A program made the translations under genes and the position numbers. From assembly GCA_947504705.1 (NCBI GenBank), contig CANNIA010000028.1:1-50266 (forward strand): DNA of 50,266 nt, read 5' to 3'. Shown in pieces: positions 33,500-43,290 of the stretch. Numbering within the stretch: position 1 is the first letter of the stretch; each line of letters starts with the position of its first letter. Source of the stretch: Paracoccaceae bacterium. GTDB taxonomy: Bacteria; Pseudomonadota; Alphaproteobacteria; Rhodobacterales; Rhodobacteraceae. Under the pieces are notes generated by a model. It was given only the letters and a program-made list of their open reading frames with translations, ran no database searches and was not told the origin of the DNA.

Positions 33500-34777
33500 T
33501 CAACGCTCCTTCAGCCGGACAGAGTGGTTATAGGCGTTCAGAATCGCCGAGATCATCAGGCTTAGGCTCAGATAGATCATCATCATCAGCAGCATGCATT
33601 CCAGCTCGCGCCCGGTCTGATTCAGCGTGATGCCGCCCAGCGTGCCGCGCAGGTCAAGATAGCTGACCGCGATGCCCAAGGTCGTGTTTTTGGTGATGTT
33701 TAGATATTGGCTGATCATCGGCGGAATGATGACGCGCAACGCTTGGGGCAGGATGATCAGGTTCATCGTCCAGCTTGGCCGCATGCCAAGGGCATAGGCA
33801 GCCTCGGTCTGGCCCTTGGAGATGGCAAGTATCCCGGCGCGCACGGCCTCGGCGACATAGGTGGCCGAGTACAGCGTCAGGGCAATGACCATCGCGGTAA
33901 AGCTGTGCGCAAGGTTGATGCCGCCCTGAAAGTTGAAGCCCTTCAGCACCGGGTATTCCAGATGGAACCCCATGGCGACCAACAGCGCCAGCGTGGGGGC
34001 AAAAAGGATCAGCAGCGACTTCCACCATGTCACCGGCCTGACGCCCGTGCTTTCCTGCACGGCCTTGGCCCGCCGCAGAAGCGCCCGGTTCGCCATGACC
34101 GACCCGACGATCACCAGAATAACCGCGATGGTCGAGAAATTGATCGGCACGCCCATAACCTCGAACCCACCCAGCGGGCGATCCAACAGCGGCGCGGGGA
34201 GATTGGTGCCACGGTTGGTGACGGCGACCGAATCCCAAAGCCACATCTCGCCCACGGGGGCTTGGCCCGCAGCGACCATTTCGTCGGTGACCTTGAATTC
34301 CTTCGGGCCGGGACGGGTTTCGCCAAGGATAACGAAGGCCACGATGATCCACAAAAGCAGGGGGACGTTGCGGAAGACCTCGACATAAACCGTCATCAGC
34401 CGCGCGACGAGCCAGTTCTTCGACAGACGCAGGATGCCGACCGTGACGCCGAGAATGGTCGCAAAGGCCGAAGCTATGACCGCGACGGCAAGGGAATTCA
34501 GAAGCCCGACAAACAGTGCGCGCAAATGGGTGCTGTCATTGGTATAGGGGATCAACTGCTGATCGATGTCATAACCGGCGCGGCTCCAAAGGAAGCCGAA
34601 CGAAATGTCCTTGTCCTTCGCGGCAAGGTTGGCGACCGTGTTGTTCAGAACCCAGATCAGGAACGCTATGAACAGCAGCATCACGAAGAACTGGATCGTA
34701 TAGCTGCGATAGCGCGTGTCGTAGATAAGTTGGCTCAGCCGAAAACCATCTTTCGGCGCATCCATTGCAACGGACAT
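33500..34777 (-). CDS. bztB: Amino acid ABC transporter permease (BztB/AapQ)
   Basis: The 425-residue inner-membrane permease pairs with BztC. A first transmembrane helix (IQFFVMLLFIAFLIWVLNNT) is followed by a periplasmic segment, then by the conserved permease core (GLLNSLAVAVIASAFATILG; EVFRNVPLLLWIIVAFVILG). The EAA loop is EAVRAGILAISKGQTEAAYA followed by LGMRPSWTMNLIILP. It lies downstream of bztA, across an attenuator-like hairpin, and one base before bztC. Confidence 0.92.
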   Translation of the reverse strand: MSVAMDAPKDGFRLSQLIYDTRYRSYTIQFFVMLLFIAFLIWVLNNTVANLAAKDKDISFGFLWSRAGYDIDQQLIPYTNDSTHLRALFVGLLNSLAVAVIASAFATILGVTVGILRLSKNWLVARLMTVYVEVFRNVPLLLWIIVAFVILGETRPGPKEFKVTDEMVAAGQAPVGEMWLWDSVAVTNRGTNLPAPLLDRPLGGFEVMGVPINFSTIAVILVIVGSVMANRALLRRAKAVQESTGVRPVTWWKSLLILFAPTLALLVAMGFHLEYPVLKGFNFQGGINLAHSFTAMVIALTLYSATYVAEAVRAGILAISKGQTEAAYALGMRPSWTMNLIILPQALRVIIPPMISQYLNITKNTTLGIAVSYLDLRGTLGGITLNQTGRELECMLLMMMIYLSLSLMISAILNAYNHSVRLKER

Positions 34778-34860
34778 GTTTCCCCCTGTGCAGACCCTTG
34801 TGCCTTTGCGGCATCATTGCGGGGCATCTGGACCCCGGTCAGCGACATTGTTGTAAAGTT

Positions 34861-34888
34861 GGGCGGGCGCGAATGAACGCACCCGCCC
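34861..34888 (-). terminator. Attenuator-like hairpin between bztA and bztB
   Basis: Read on the minus strand, GGGCGGGTGCG and CGCGCCCGCCC pair around TTCATT with one mismatch. The stem begins about 9 bp after the bztA stop. It likely raises the level of binding protein over membrane components by limiting read-through. Confidence 0.7.
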
Positions 34889-34896
34889 GGATCAGA

Positions 34897-35931
34897 TCAG
34901 CGCACCGGCGGTGCGTACTGCAGGCCGCCTTGCGTCCACAGAGCGTTCAGGCCACGGGCCAGACCGATCGGGGTTGCTTCGCCGATGTTGGCCTCAAAAA
35001 TCTCGCCATAGTTGCCAGCGGCGCCGATCGACCGACGTGCCCAGTCCTTGTCGAGACCCATCATCACGCCCATGTCGTTGTCACCGATGCCAAGCAGGCG
35101 CTTGGTTTCCGGGTCGGCAGCCGGATCGGCTTCGGACGCGGCGATGACATCGTTCAGGTTGGCTTTGGTGATGCCTTTTTCTTCTGCGATCAGCAGCGAG
35201 AAGTACGTCCAGCGCACGATGTCGCCCCAGTTGTTGTCGCCATGGCGAACGACCGGGCCGAGCGGCTCCTTCGAGATGATCTCGGGAAGGATGATATGCG
35301 CCGAAGGATCGGCCATAGCCGACCGGCTGGAAGCCAGACCCGAAGCGTCGGTCGTGAAGGCGTCGCAAGCACCGGCTTCATACTGGCGCTGGGCTTCGCT
35401 GTCGTCGGCCACGGTGACCGGGGTATAGCTGATGCTGTTCGCCTTGAAGAAGTCGGCGAGGTTCAGTTCGGTCGTGGTGCCGGTCTGGATGCAGACGGTT
35501 GCGCCGTCCAGTTCCTTGGCAGAAGAAACGCCGAGGTCCTTCCTCACCATGAAGCCCTGACCGTCATAGTAGTTCACGGCCACGAAATCGAGCTTGAGGT
35601 CGTTGTCACGGCTGAAGGTCCAGGTCGAGTTGCGAGCCAGAAGGTCGACTTCGCCCGAAGCAAGCGCGGTAAAGCGGGTCTCGCCGGTGGTCGCGATGAA
35701 CTTGACCTTCGTGGCATCGCCCAGAACGGCGGCAGCAACGGCCCGGCAAAGATCGACGTCAAAGCCGGTCCAGACGCCGTTGGCATCGGGCAAACCAAAG
35801 CCTGCCAGGCCGGAGCTGGAGCCGCAAAGCAGCTCGCCGCGCGCCTTGACGTCGTCAAGCGTTCCAGCCGACGCCATGCCAGCGACCAGCGTAGTGGCCA
35901 CGAGCGCGCCGTAGAATGCGGATTTTTTCAT
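34897..35931 (-). CDS. bztA: Amino acid ABC transporter periplasmic binding protein (BztA/AapJ)
   Basis: The 344-residue solute-binding protein of family 3 has a signal peptide (MKKSAFYGALVATTLVAGMA, cleaved near ASA-GTL). Conserved features are the N-terminal lobe GVWTGFDVDLCRAVAAAVLG, FIATTGETRFTALASGEVDL, and the paired Cys in ELLCGSS and VDLCRA. It captures acidic amino acids and amides in the periplasm. AGGAAGAGG precedes the start. The 240-bp upstream region should contain the operon promoter. A cytoplasmic copy number higher than the permeases is suggested by the following hairpin. Confidence 0.93.
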   Translation of the reverse strand: MKKSAFYGALVATTLVAGMASAGTLDDVKARGELLCGSSSGLAGFGLPDANGVWTGFDVDLCRAVAAAVLGDATKVKFIATTGETRFTALASGEVDLLARNSTWTFSRDNDLKLDFVAVNYYDGQGFMVRKDLGVSSAKELDGATVCIQTGTTTELNLADFFKANSISYTPVTVADDSEAQRQYEAGACDAFTTDASGLASSRSAMADPSAHIILPEIISKEPLGPVVRHGDNNWGDIVRWTYFSLLIAEEKGITKANLNDVIAASEADPAADPETKRLLGIGDNDMGVMMGLDKDWARRSIGAAGNYGEIFEANIGEATPIGLARGLNALWTQGGLQYAPPVR

Positions 35932-36170
35932 TCTTACCTCTTCCTGAGTGTTGGCCCTTCATAGAGCCATGTTATTTGTGCAGCGCGGGCAAGGCCGCGC
36001 CGGTGGCAGCTGCAGGGGGTCATTGCCCCCCACTGTCGGCCAGTTTCATCGCAACCGCTTTTGCGGGTCAAGCATATGCTTAGCAAATCAGGAAAATCGC
36101 CAGATTTCACGGCGATATGGCAGGCATTCGGCCTTCGGACCCAACCCTTTGCAGGCCGCAGGTAATATTG
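35932..36170. promoter_or_regulatory. bztABCD promoter region
   Basis: This 239-bp gap holds the bzt promoter. Two structures are seen: GGGGG-TCATT-GCCCCC near 36016-36031, which could form a hairpin in the 5' leader, and the palindrome AGCATATGCT at about 36072-36081 followed on the minus strand by TTGACC. No known operator is recognised with confidence. Confidence 0.4.
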
Positions 36171-36878
36171 TTACCCGCACAATCCATAGAATCGGTCAGC
36201 CGCAAGAAACGCCGCGCGCTTCAAGGCGGCATGTTCGGCGGCTTCTTCGTCTTCGCCCCAAAGCGAAATCTGCCAGTCTTCATCGATGCGCGACAGGGCC
36301 CAAGCCTCGGGTGCCGAAAGGCGTCTCTGGATGACAGCCAGCGCCAGAACCAGCGAGCCCGAGATGGCGACAAGATCGTGGAACGCGGCCAGCCGGAACG
36401 AGTCAAGCTGATGGACAAGGCGGGAAAGCGCGGCAAGGCTCTCAGCCGGTTGGCTGACGGGCACAATCCCAATGGTCACCTGCAGCGGCGCGGAAAGCGT
36501 ATCAGCGGCCCAGGTCAAAAGCGGATCCCAGCCCTCGGCCTGGACTTGGATCAGTCCAGCAGGGCCGGTCGCACGATAGCAAAGCAGGTCGCTGCCACCA
36601 TAGGCGGCCAGCATGTCGGCAACGTCGGAATGCTGGGGGGCCACCTTGTCGATCGCGGAATTCGCTGTCCGCGTTACCGGCATTGTCTCGGGCTTGACCT
36701 TGCCCTCCTGCGCCTGCCACTCGGCAGCCACCGCTTCGGCCAGGGGAAAGGTCGGCAGAACCAGCGGCGCCTTCAGCGGCGTGCGGACCGGACGAGCATC
36801 AAGATGAACGGCAAAGCCGCCCTCAACCGGGACGGCGCTGGCAGTGGTCCAGAACCGGCGGGCAGCCCAGCTGCTCAC
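36171..36878 (-). CDS. ATP12-family F1F0-ATPase assembly chaperone
   Basis: The 235-residue protein belongs to the ATP12 family, which helps insert the alpha subunit during F1 assembly. Visible marks are WAARRFWTTASAVPVEGGFA, VHLDARPVRTPLKAPLVLPT, and the central GSDLLCYRATGPAGLIQVQA. The family occurs in mitochondria and alphaproteobacteria and so supports the taxonomic call. Its start overlaps the rluC stop by 4 bp (ATGA), so it is the last gene of crcB-rluC-atp12. Confidence 0.9.
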   Translation of the reverse strand: MSSWAARRFWTTASAVPVEGGFAVHLDARPVRTPLKAPLVLPTFPLAEAVAAEWQAQEGKVKPETMPVTRTANSAIDKVAPQHSDVADMLAAYGGSDLLCYRATGPAGLIQVQAEGWDPLLTWAADTLSAPLQVTIGIVPVSQPAESLAALSRLVHQLDSFRLAAFHDLVAISGSLVLALAVIQRRLSAPEAWALSRIDEDWQISLWGEDEEAAEHAALKRAAFLAADRFYGLCG

Positions 36879-37918
36879 CTTATCGCCTCGAACGGGTCAG
36901 CGGGAACGTCGGTTTCCTTCCAGTCCAGCAGCTTCCAGGTCCGCACCATATGCTCCGGAAGGGGTGCGGTGAAGGTCATCGGCTTCTTCAGGATCGGATG
37001 TTCGATGGTCAGGCTGCGGGCATGCAGGTGCAGTTTCTTCGACAAATCACCGCCCGCCCCCGCGCCCCAGCCATCGCCAAGATTGTCCATCTCGCCGCCA
37101 CCATATTTCCCGTCGCCAAGGATCGGGTGCCCGATTTCGGCCATATGGGCACGCAGCTGGTGGGTGCGGCCGGTGACCGGCTCCAACGCCATCCACGACA
37201 GACGCTGGCCCAGAAACCAAAGCGTGAAGAAATCGGTCTGCGCGCGCTTTGCATCGGGGTGGTCGGCAAGTTTCGCGGGATGGATGCAGACCATCTTCTC
37301 GCCTTCGCCGCCGCGACCCCGACCGGGGGCCTTTTCAAGCGCAAACTTGATCGAGCCTTGGCGGGGATGCGGCACACCGGCGACAACGGCCCAATAGATC
37401 TTGCGCGCGGCACGGTGGCGAAGAGCCTCGGACAGCGCCCGCGCCACCCGGTCGGTGCGCGCCAGCATCAGGACGCCGGACGTGTCCTTGTCCAGCCGGT
37501 GCACCAGCTTGGGCTTTTCCTTGTAGCCGAATTTCAAGGCCTCGGCCAAACCATCGACGTGCCTGTCACCCTGACCCGACCCGCCCTGCGACGGCAGACC
37601 CGGGGGCTTGTTCAGGACGATCATATGCTCGTCCTTGAACAGCACCGCGGACTGGATCATCCGGGCATCTGCAACCGAAACGCCCTCGATCCGCGCTTCC
37701 AGCCGGGGCGCGGCATCCGGCAGCGGCGGCACACGCACGATCTGGCCCGGCAAGACCCGGTCCGAGGCCTTGACCCGCGCAGAATCCACACGCACCTGCC
37801 CCGTCCGGCACAGCTTTTCCACCGCAACCTGGTTCAGCTGCGGAAACCGGCGGCGCAGCCATTTATCAAGGCGCTGTTCGCCCTCATCCTCGGTCACGGT
37901 CAGGTTCTGGACAGTCAT
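36875..37918 (-). CDS. rluC: RluC/RluD-family 23S rRNA pseudouridine synthase
   Basis: The 347-residue protein has an N-terminal S4 RNA-binding domain (GEQRLDKWLRRRFPQLNQVA) and a catalytic domain with the active-site Asp in PKLVHRLDKDTSGVLMLART. Other marks are MIVLNKPPGLPSQGG and the C-terminal LEPVTGRTHQLRAHMAEIGH. By similarity it modifies 23S rRNA at RluC-type positions. The assignment between RluC and other members is not certain. It overlaps crcB by 4 bp and the ATP12 gene by 4 bp. Confidence 0.88.
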   Translation of the reverse strand: MTVQNLTVTEDEGEQRLDKWLRRRFPQLNQVAVEKLCRTGQVRVDSARVKASDRVLPGQIVRVPPLPDAAPRLEARIEGVSVADARMIQSAVLFKDEHMIVLNKPPGLPSQGGSGQGDRHVDGLAEALKFGYKEKPKLVHRLDKDTSGVLMLARTDRVARALSEALRHRAARKIYWAVVAGVPHPRQGSIKFALEKAPGRGRGGEGEKMVCIHPAKLADHPDAKRAQTDFFTLWFLGQRLSWMALEPVTGRTHQLRAHMAEIGHPILGDGKYGGGEMDNLGDGWGAGAGGDLSKKLHLHARSLTIEHPILKKPMTFTAPLPEHMVRTWKLLDWKETDVPADPFEAIR

Positions 37919-38265
37919 GCGAAACTCCTCGCAAGGGTTACGCCAAGCGCGACAGCGGCGAGGGAAAGGACGACAGAGCCCAGCACATAGGCAGCGGCCT
38001 GCAAGGTCTGGCCCTGCTGGATCAGTTTAAGGGTGTCCAGCGAGAAGGCCGAAAAGGTCGTGAACCCGCCCATAACCCCGGTCATCAGGAAAAGCTGCCA
38101 TCCGGTGCGAGCTTCAAGGACCACGAACAGCGCCCCGATCAGGAAGCTGCCCAACACGTTGACCACAGCCGTGCCCAAGGGCGCGCCGATTGCTGCCACC
38201 GCAAGGAAGCGCAGAACGGAACCCAGGGCGCCACCAAGCGCGATCAGGGGAAGGGTCTGGAACAT
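37915..38265 (-). CDS. crcB: Fluoride exporter CrcB/Fluc
   Basis: The 116-residue inner-membrane protein has four hydrophobic helices and the CrcB signatures GGALGSVLRFLAVAAIG, NVLGSFLIGALF and GVMGGFTTFSAFSLDTLKLI. It forms a dimeric fluoride channel. The start is placed at the ATG at 38265 (MFQTLPLIALGG); an extension to 38355 runs into the terminator hairpins. No fluoride riboswitch is evident upstream. Confidence 0.92.
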   Translation of the reverse strand: MFQTLPLIALGGALGSVLRFLAVAAIGAPLGTAVVNVLGSFLIGALFVVLEARTGWQLFLMTGVMGGFTTFSAFSLDTLKLIQQGQTLQAAAYVLGSVVLSLAAVALGVTLARSFA

Positions 38266-38328
38266 GGGCCTGCTTTGCTGCGGGGCGGGCGGATTGTCAA
38301 TCGGAACGCGTGTTTTGGGGGGACGGCC

Positions 38329-38375
38329 AAATTCCTTAAGCAAGGAATTTGTCAAATTTCTTCCTTAAGAAATTT
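38329..38375. terminator. Tandem AT-rich hairpins after tesA
   Basis: AAATTCCTT-AAGC-AAGGAATTT (38329-38350) and AAATTTCTT-CCTT-AAGAAATTT (38354-38375) stand three bases apart, downstream of tesA and upstream of crcB. They belong to the same family as 8971-9012. Confidence 0.75.
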
Positions 38376-38401
38376 GGCCCGGATGAATATCCGGGCGCGT
38401 C

Positions 38402-39076
38402 CTACCCCCCGATCCGCGCCAGCAACTCCTCGACCTTCGGCCCCAACCCCTCGACGATCAGCTTCACCCCATCCGGGTTCGGATGGATCCCATCCGCCTG
38501 CATGAATGCCGCCATGCTGGCCGGGTCTGCAGGGTCAGCTCCCGCCGCGCGCAGACCGCCGAAGAAATCTTCGGCCAGCACCGCCCCATGCGCTGCCGCC
38601 AGATCGCCGTACATTCCGTCAAAGGCCGCCTTGTACTCCGGCCCATAGTTCCCCGGTGCCTTCATCGCCACCAGCAGCACCGGCAGCTTGCGCCCGTCCG
38701 CCTTGGTCAGGATCGCGTCCAGATTGGCCCGCGCCCCAGCCGGGACCAGCCCGCGAAGCATGTCATTGCCGCCAAGGATCACGATCACTCCCTGCGCCTC
38801 TGGCCCCAGCGCCCAGTCGACCCGCGCCAGCCCCCCCGCCGTCGTATCGCCAGAGACGCCCGCGTTCTGGATCACCACCTCATGCCCTTTCGCCTTCAGC
38901 CAGCCTTCCAACTGCGGCACCAGCCCCTCAGCCGGATCCTCCAGCCCATAGCCCGCTGTCAGACTGTCGCCCAGCGCCACCAGCGTGACTGGCCCCGCCC
39001 AAACCACCCCGCCCGACAGCATCGTGACCGCAAGCCCATTGCGAAGCCCCCGTATCGCGCCATATGCCTTTGACAT
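38402..39076 (-). CDS. tesA: TesA-like arylesterase/lysophospholipase (GDSL/SGNH hydrolase)
   Basis: The 224-residue protein has an N-terminal hydrophobic export signal (GLAVTMLSGGVVWAGPVTLV). Four SGNH blocks follow: the nucleophile in VALGDSLTAGYG, NAGVSGDTTAGGLARVDWAL, VILGGNDMLRG, and the catalytic Asp/His in ADGIHPNPDG. It is a periplasmic esterase of the TesA type. It is divergent from ybbA-ybbP, the same neighbourhood as in E. coli. The start at 39076 leaves only 22 bp to ybbA. A longer reading to 39508 lies entirely within that gene and is rejected. Confidence 0.9.
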   Translation of the reverse strand: MSKAYGAIRGLRNGLAVTMLSGGVVWAGPVTLVALGDSLTAGYGLEDPAEGLVPQLEGWLKAKGHEVVIQNAGVSGDTTAGGLARVDWALGPEAQGVIVILGGNDMLRGLVPAGARANLDAILTKADGRKLPVLLVAMKAPGNYGPEYKAAFDGMYGDLAAAHGAVLAEDFFGGLRAAGADPADPASMAAFMQADGIHPNPDGVKLIVEGLGPKVEELLARIGG

Positions 39077-39098
39077 CACTGCCCCAAGGAAGCCCCCC

Positions 39099-39788
39099 AT
39101 GCCGGAAGACATCCTCGCGCTAACGGACGCGCGCCTGACCCTTGCGGGCAATGCTGGCCCGGTGGAGATTTTGAAGGGCATCAGCCTGACGATCCACAAA
39201 GGCAAAACGGTCGGGCTGGTCGGGCCATCGGGGTCGGGCAAATCGTCGCTCCTCATGCTCATGGGCGGGCTGGAACGTGCCACCGGGGGCCGCGTCCTTG
39301 CCCTGGGGCAAGACCTGACCCTGATGGACGAAGACGCGCTCGCCCGCTTCCGCAGGGGGAATATGGGGGTTGTCTTCCAAAGCTTCCACCTGATTCCCAC
39401 CATGACCGCACTTGAGAACGTTGCCCTGCCGATGGAACTTGCCGGTGTCGCCGATGCCTTCGACCGCGCCAAGGCCGAACTTGACGCCGTTGGCCTTTCC
39501 CCCCGCATGGACCATTACCCCAGCCAGATGTCTGGCGGCGAACAACAGCGCGTGGCATTGGCCCGCGCCGCTGCACCGCGCCCGGCGATCCTTTTGGCCG
39601 ATGAACCCACCGGCAACCTTGACGGAGTGAACGGTCAGGCGATCATGGACCTTCTGTTTGGCCTTCGCGACCGCCACGGCGCGACGCTGGTCCTTGTGAC
39701 GCACTCCCCCGAGCTAGCCGCCCGCTGCGACCGGGTAATCCGCCTTGCCGACGGCCAGCTTGCGCCCGAGTTGAAAGCCGCCGAATGA
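39099..39788 (+). CDS. ybbA: ABC transporter ATP-binding protein YbbA (LolD-like)
   Basis: The 229-residue ATPase of the MacB/LolD class has Walker [21 protein letters not shown], the signature [20 protein letters not shown], Walker [21 protein letters not shown] and the H-loop [13 protein letters not shown]. It works with the large permease YbbP, which overlaps it by 4 bp. AAGGAAG precedes the ATG. The system is thought to move lipids or hydrophobic compounds out of the inner membrane, together with TesA. That role is inference from the family. Confidence 0.93.
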   Translation: MPEDILALTDARLTLAGNAGPVEILKGISLTIHKGKTVGLVGPSGSGKSSLLMLMGGLERATGGRVLALGQDLTLMDEDALARFRRGNMGVVFQSFHLIPTMTALENVALPMELAGVADAFDRAKAELDAVGLSPRMDHYPSQMSGGEQQRVALARAAAPRPAILLADEPTGNLDGVNGQAIMDLLFGLRDRHGATLVLVTHSPELAARCDRVIRLADGQLAPELKAAE

Positions 39789-42298
39789 GCCTGTCCCTCA
39801 CCATCGCCAAGCGTGAGCTGCGCGGCGGTCTTCGCGGCTTTCGCGTCTTCCTCGCCTGCCTCGCCCTTGGCGTCGCCGCCATTGCCGCCGTCGGCACGCT
39901 CCGCACCGGCATCCAGCAGGGCCTAGCCGATCAGGGCGCGGTGATCTTAGGCGGTGACGCCGAAATGCGCTTTACCTACCGCACCGCTGACGTTGACGAA
40001 CGCGCCTACATGACCGGCATCGCGACCAAGGTGTCCGAGGTCTATGACTTCCGCTCGATGGTCCTCATGGACGACGACCAAGCGCTGACACAGATCAAGG
40101 CCGTCGATGATGCCTGGCCGCTGACCGGCGCGGCGACCCTCGACCCCGCGATTCCGGTGGCCGAGGCGCTTTCCGACCAGAACGGCATCCCCGGCGCGAT
40201 CATGGACCCGGTGCTGATCTCGCGCCTTGGCTTGGCATTGGGCGACACCTTCCGCCTCGGCACTCAGGTCTTCCGCCTGACCGCCGCCCTGACCCGTGAG
40301 CCGGATAGTGCCTCCACCGGATTTACCCTTGGCCCGCGCACCGTGGTTCGCGCCGAGGCCTTGGCCAATTCCGGCCTCCTCGCGTCCGGCTCCATGTATG
40401 AAACCCGCTACCGCCTGCTTCTGCCGCCCGATGCCGATCTGCAAAAGCTGGAGGATGAGGCCAAGAAGAAATTCACCGACAAGGGCCTGCGCTGGACCGA
40501 CAGCCGCAATGCCGCGCCCGGTATCGAGGAATTCGTCAACCGCATCGGCAGCTTCCTCGTCCTGGTCGGCCTTGCGGGCCTCGCCGTCGGGGGGGTCGGC
40601 ATCTCGGCGGCAATCCGCAGCTTTCTGGACGGCAAGACCGCCACCATCGCCACGCTGAAGACCCTAGGCGCAACCGGCGGCCTGATCTTTCGCATCTACC
40701 TTTGGCAGGTCACAGTCCTTGCAGGCCTTGGTATATTGATCGGCCTTGCCCTTGGCGCCGTCGTCCCCCTTCTTGCAGCACCCTTGATCGAGGCGTCCCT
40801 GCCCTTCCCTACCGAGATCCGCCTTGCCCCGATGGCGCTGGTCGAGGCCGGGTTTTACGGCACCCTCTCCGCCCTCATCTTCACCCTTCTCCCCCTTGCC
40901 CGGACCGAGCGTATCCGCCCCGCCGCCCTTTATCGCGGTGGCGCTGGCACCCGCGCTTGGCCAAGGAAACGCTACCTTGTCGCGCTCGCCCTGCTGGCCC
41001 TGGCCCTGATCGGGAGTGCCACTTGGGCTTCCGGCATCCCCGAACTCGCGCTTGGCGCGGCAGGGGGCGTTCTGGGGGCGCTCCTCGTGCTGGCCCTCGC
41101 AGCCCTCGCGCTGCGCTTCCTCACCCGCCGTATCGCGCGCAGCAGCCTCACCCATGGCCGCCCCGCCATCCGTGCCGCCCTTGCCGCCATCGGCGCGCCA
41201 AGGTCCGACGCCACCTCTGTCATCCTCTCGCTGGGCCTTGGCCTCTCGGTCCTTGCCGCCGTCGGCCAGATCGACTGGAACCTCCGCCAGGCCATTGCCA
41301 CCGACCTGCCAACCCGCGCGCCTGCCTTCTTCTTCATCGACATCCAGCCCGACCAGCTAGACCCCTTCCTGGCCCTGATCAAAGCTAACCCCGCCGTCAC
41401 CGAAACCGAAAGCGCGCCCATGCTGCGCGGGCTGATCACCCAGATCAACAGCCGCCCCGCGCGCGAAGTGGCAGGCGACCACTGGGTCGTGCGCGGCGAC
41501 CGTGGCATCACCTATGCCGCCGAACCGGGGGCCAAGACCCGGATCACCGCTGGCACCTTCTGGCCCAAGGATTACACCGGCGCGCCGCAGATCAGCTTTG
41601 CCGCCGAGGAAGCCGTCGAGATGGGCCTCAAGCTTGGCGACACCATGACCGTCAACATCCTTGGCCGCGACATCACCGCCACGATCACGTCCTTCCGCGA
41701 GGTCGATTTTTCCAACGCCGGGATGGGTTTCGTCATGACCCTGAACCCCTCGGCCCTTGCCGGGGCACCCCACAGCCATATCGCCACCGTCTATGCCCCC
41801 CCGGAAGCCGAGGCCCAGATCCTGAAAGACGTGACCAAGACCTGGCCCAACATCACCGCCATCCGCGTGCGTGAGGCCGTCGACCGCGTGGCCGAGGCGC
41901 TGTCGGCCATTGCCACCGCCACCGCTTGGGCCGCTGCTGGCACGCTGATCACCGGCTTCGTCGTCCTGATCGGGGCCGCAGCCGCAGGCGAACGCGCCCG
42001 CATCACCGAAGCCGCGATTCTGAAAACCCTTGGCGCGACAAGGGGCACGATCCTTGCCAGCTTCGCACTCCGCTCGGCGCTGATGGGCGCAGCCGCAGGC
42101 CTTGTCGCCGTCCTTGCAGGGGGGCTATCAGGCTGGGCTGTGATGACCTTCGTGATGGACACGACCTACCGGTTCGAGCCGCTCTCGGCCATCGGCATCG
42201 TTCTGGGAGGTGTCATGGCCACCCTGCTTGCAGGCCTCGCCTTCGCGCTCCGCCCGCTTGCCGCCCGCCCGGCCCAGACCCTGCGCGCGCAGGAATGA
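39785..42298 (+). CDS. ybbP: ABC transporter permease YbbP (FtsX/MacB-type)
   Basis: The 837-residue permease has two FtsX-type membrane modules: a first helix (LRGGLRGFRVFLACLALGVA) and periplasmic domain, then three helices (ATIATLKTLGATGGLIFRIY; LAGLGILIGLALGAVVPLLA); and a second set near the C-terminus (ITEAAILKTLGATRGTILAS; GIVLGGVMATLLAGLAFALR). The overlap with ybbA (ATGA) indicates one complex. It ends at a hairpin that faces hemC. Confidence 0.93.
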   Translation: MSLSLTIAKRELRGGLRGFRVFLACLALGVAAIAAVGTLRTGIQQGLADQGAVILGGDAEMRFTYRTADVDERAYMTGIATKVSEVYDFRSMVLMDDDQALTQIKAVDDAWPLTGAATLDPAIPVAEALSDQNGIPGAIMDPVLISRLGLALGDTFRLGTQVFRLTAALTREPDSASTGFTLGPRTVVRAEALANSGLLASGSMYETRYRLLLPPDADLQKLEDEAKKKFTDKGLRWTDSRNAAPGIEEFVNRIGSFLVLVGLAGLAVGGVGISAAIRSFLDGKTATIATLKTLGATGGLIFRIYLWQVTVLAGLGILIGLALGAVVPLLAAPLIEASLPFPTEIRLAPMALVEAGFYGTLSALIFTLLPLARTERIRPAALYRGGAGTRAWPRKRYLVALALLALALIGSATWASGIPELALGAAGGVLGALLVLALAALALRFLTRRIARSSLTHGRPAIRAALAAIGAPRSDATSVILSLGLGLSVLAAVGQIDWNLRQAIATDLPTRAPAFFFIDIQPDQLDPFLALIKANPAVTETESAPMLRGLITQINSRPAREVAGDHWVVRGDRGITYAAEPGAKTRITAGTFWPKDYTGAPQISFAAEEAVEMGLKLGDTMTVNILGRDITATITSFREVDFSNAGMGFVMTLNPSALAGAPHSHIATVYAPPEAEAQILKDVTKTWPNITAIRVREAVDRVAEALSAIATATAWAAAGTLITGFVVLIGAAAAGERARITEAAILKTLGATRGTILASFALRSALMGAAAGLVAVLAGGLSGWAVMTFVMDTTYRFEPLSAIGIVLGGVMATLLAGLAFALRPLAARPAQTLRAQE

Positions 42299-42317
42299 TC
42301 CAACGGCTTGGCCCGAA

Positions 42318-42343
42318 CCAAATTCCTTCCTTAAGAAATTTGG
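42318..42343. terminator. AT-rich hairpin between ybbP and hemC
   Basis: CCAAATTCCTT (42318-42328) and AAGAAATTTGG (42333-42343) pair with one mismatch around CCTT. It separates convergent genes and can serve both. It is a single-hairpin member of the family at 8971, 31059 and 38329. Confidence 0.75.
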
Positions 42344-42351
42344 CCCCCGCC

Positions 42352-43290
42352 TCAGCCAAAGAACCCCGGCCCGGCGCGCCCAAGCAACTCATCCGCCAGC
42401 GCCGTGCCAATCACCGTCCCATCCGCAACCGCCCCACGCCGCTCGCCCGTAACCGAAGCCGAGCCATCTGGCCGCAGGATTTCCCCCCGCAGCCACAACA
42501 TACCGCCCTCAAGAACCGCCAGCCCCGCTATCGGCGTCTGGCAGGACCCGTCCAACCGCAAGAGAAACGCCCGCTCCGCCGCCAGTTGCAGCCCCGTCGG
42601 GCCATCGTGGATCGCCGCCAGCATCCCTGCCACCCGCGCATCCGACACCCGCCGTTCAACCCCGATCGCGCCCTGCGCCACCGCAGGCAGCATCTCCTCT
42701 GGCGCAATCGCCCCGCGTGCAATGTCGCCCATGCCCAGCCGGTTCAACCCCGCCATGGCCAGGAAAGTCGCATCCGCGACGCCATCTTCCAACTTCCGTA
42801 TCCGGGTCTGCACATTGCCCCGGAACTCCACCAGCTTCAGATCCGGTCGCCGCAACGCCAATTGCGCCCGCCGCCGCAAGCTGGACGACCCCACCACTGC
42901 GCCCAAAGGCAGCTCGGCAATCGACGCATAGCGCGGCGAGACAAACCCATCCCGCACATCCGCGCGCTTCAGATAGCAGTCCAGCACCAACCCATCCGGC
43001 TGCAGCGTCGGCATGTCCTTCATCGAATGGACCGCAATATCGACACTGCCATCCAACAGCGCCTCTTCGATCTCGCGGGTGAACAGCCCCTTCCCCCCGA
43101 TATCCCTCAGCGCCTTGTCCTGCACCACGTCGCCAGTGACCTTGATCACCACCACCTCGAACGCCGCTTCCGGCAGCGCGAACGCCTCCATAAGACAGCG
43201 CCGCACCTCATGCGCCTGCCATAAAGCAAGCGGCGAACCGCGGGTTCCGATCTTCAAGGGTTGGGCGGGGGTGGGCAGATCATCGCGCAT
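42352..43290 (-). CDS. hemC: Porphobilinogen deaminase (hydroxymethylbilane synthase)
   Basis: The 312-residue enzyme joins four porphobilinogens into hydroxymethylbilane in haem and bacteriochlorophyll synthesis. Marks are [29 protein letters not shown] (with the catalytic Asp in the IKVTGD region), [33 protein letters not shown], and the dipyrromethane-binding Cys in [11 protein letters not shown]. It is divergent from hemE, 92 bp away. Confidence 0.95.
   Translation of the reverse strand: MRDDLPTPAQPLKIGTRGSPLALWQAHEVRRCLMEAFALPEAAFEVVVIKVTGDVVQDKALRDIGGKGLFTREIEEALLDGSVDIAVHSMKDMPTLQPDGLVLDCYLKRADVRDGFVSPRYASIAELPLGAVVGSSSLRRRAQLALRRPDLKLVEFRGNVQTRIRKLEDGVADATFLAMAGLNRLGMGDIARGAIAPEEMLPAVAQGAIGVERRVSDARVAGMLAAIHDGPTGLQLAAERAFLLRLDGSCQTPIAGLAVLEGGMLWLRGEILRPDGSASVTGERRGAVADGTVIGTALADELLGRAGPGFFG

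Noticed and set aside
38266-38400. Fluoride riboswitch upstream of crcB
   Set aside because: The region is filled by the tesA terminator hairpins. I see no pseudoknot-type fluoride aptamer pattern.
38402-39508. 368-residue reading of the tesA gene
   Set aside because: The N-terminal 144 residues lie antisense to ybbA. The start at 39076 gives a normal export signal and family length.
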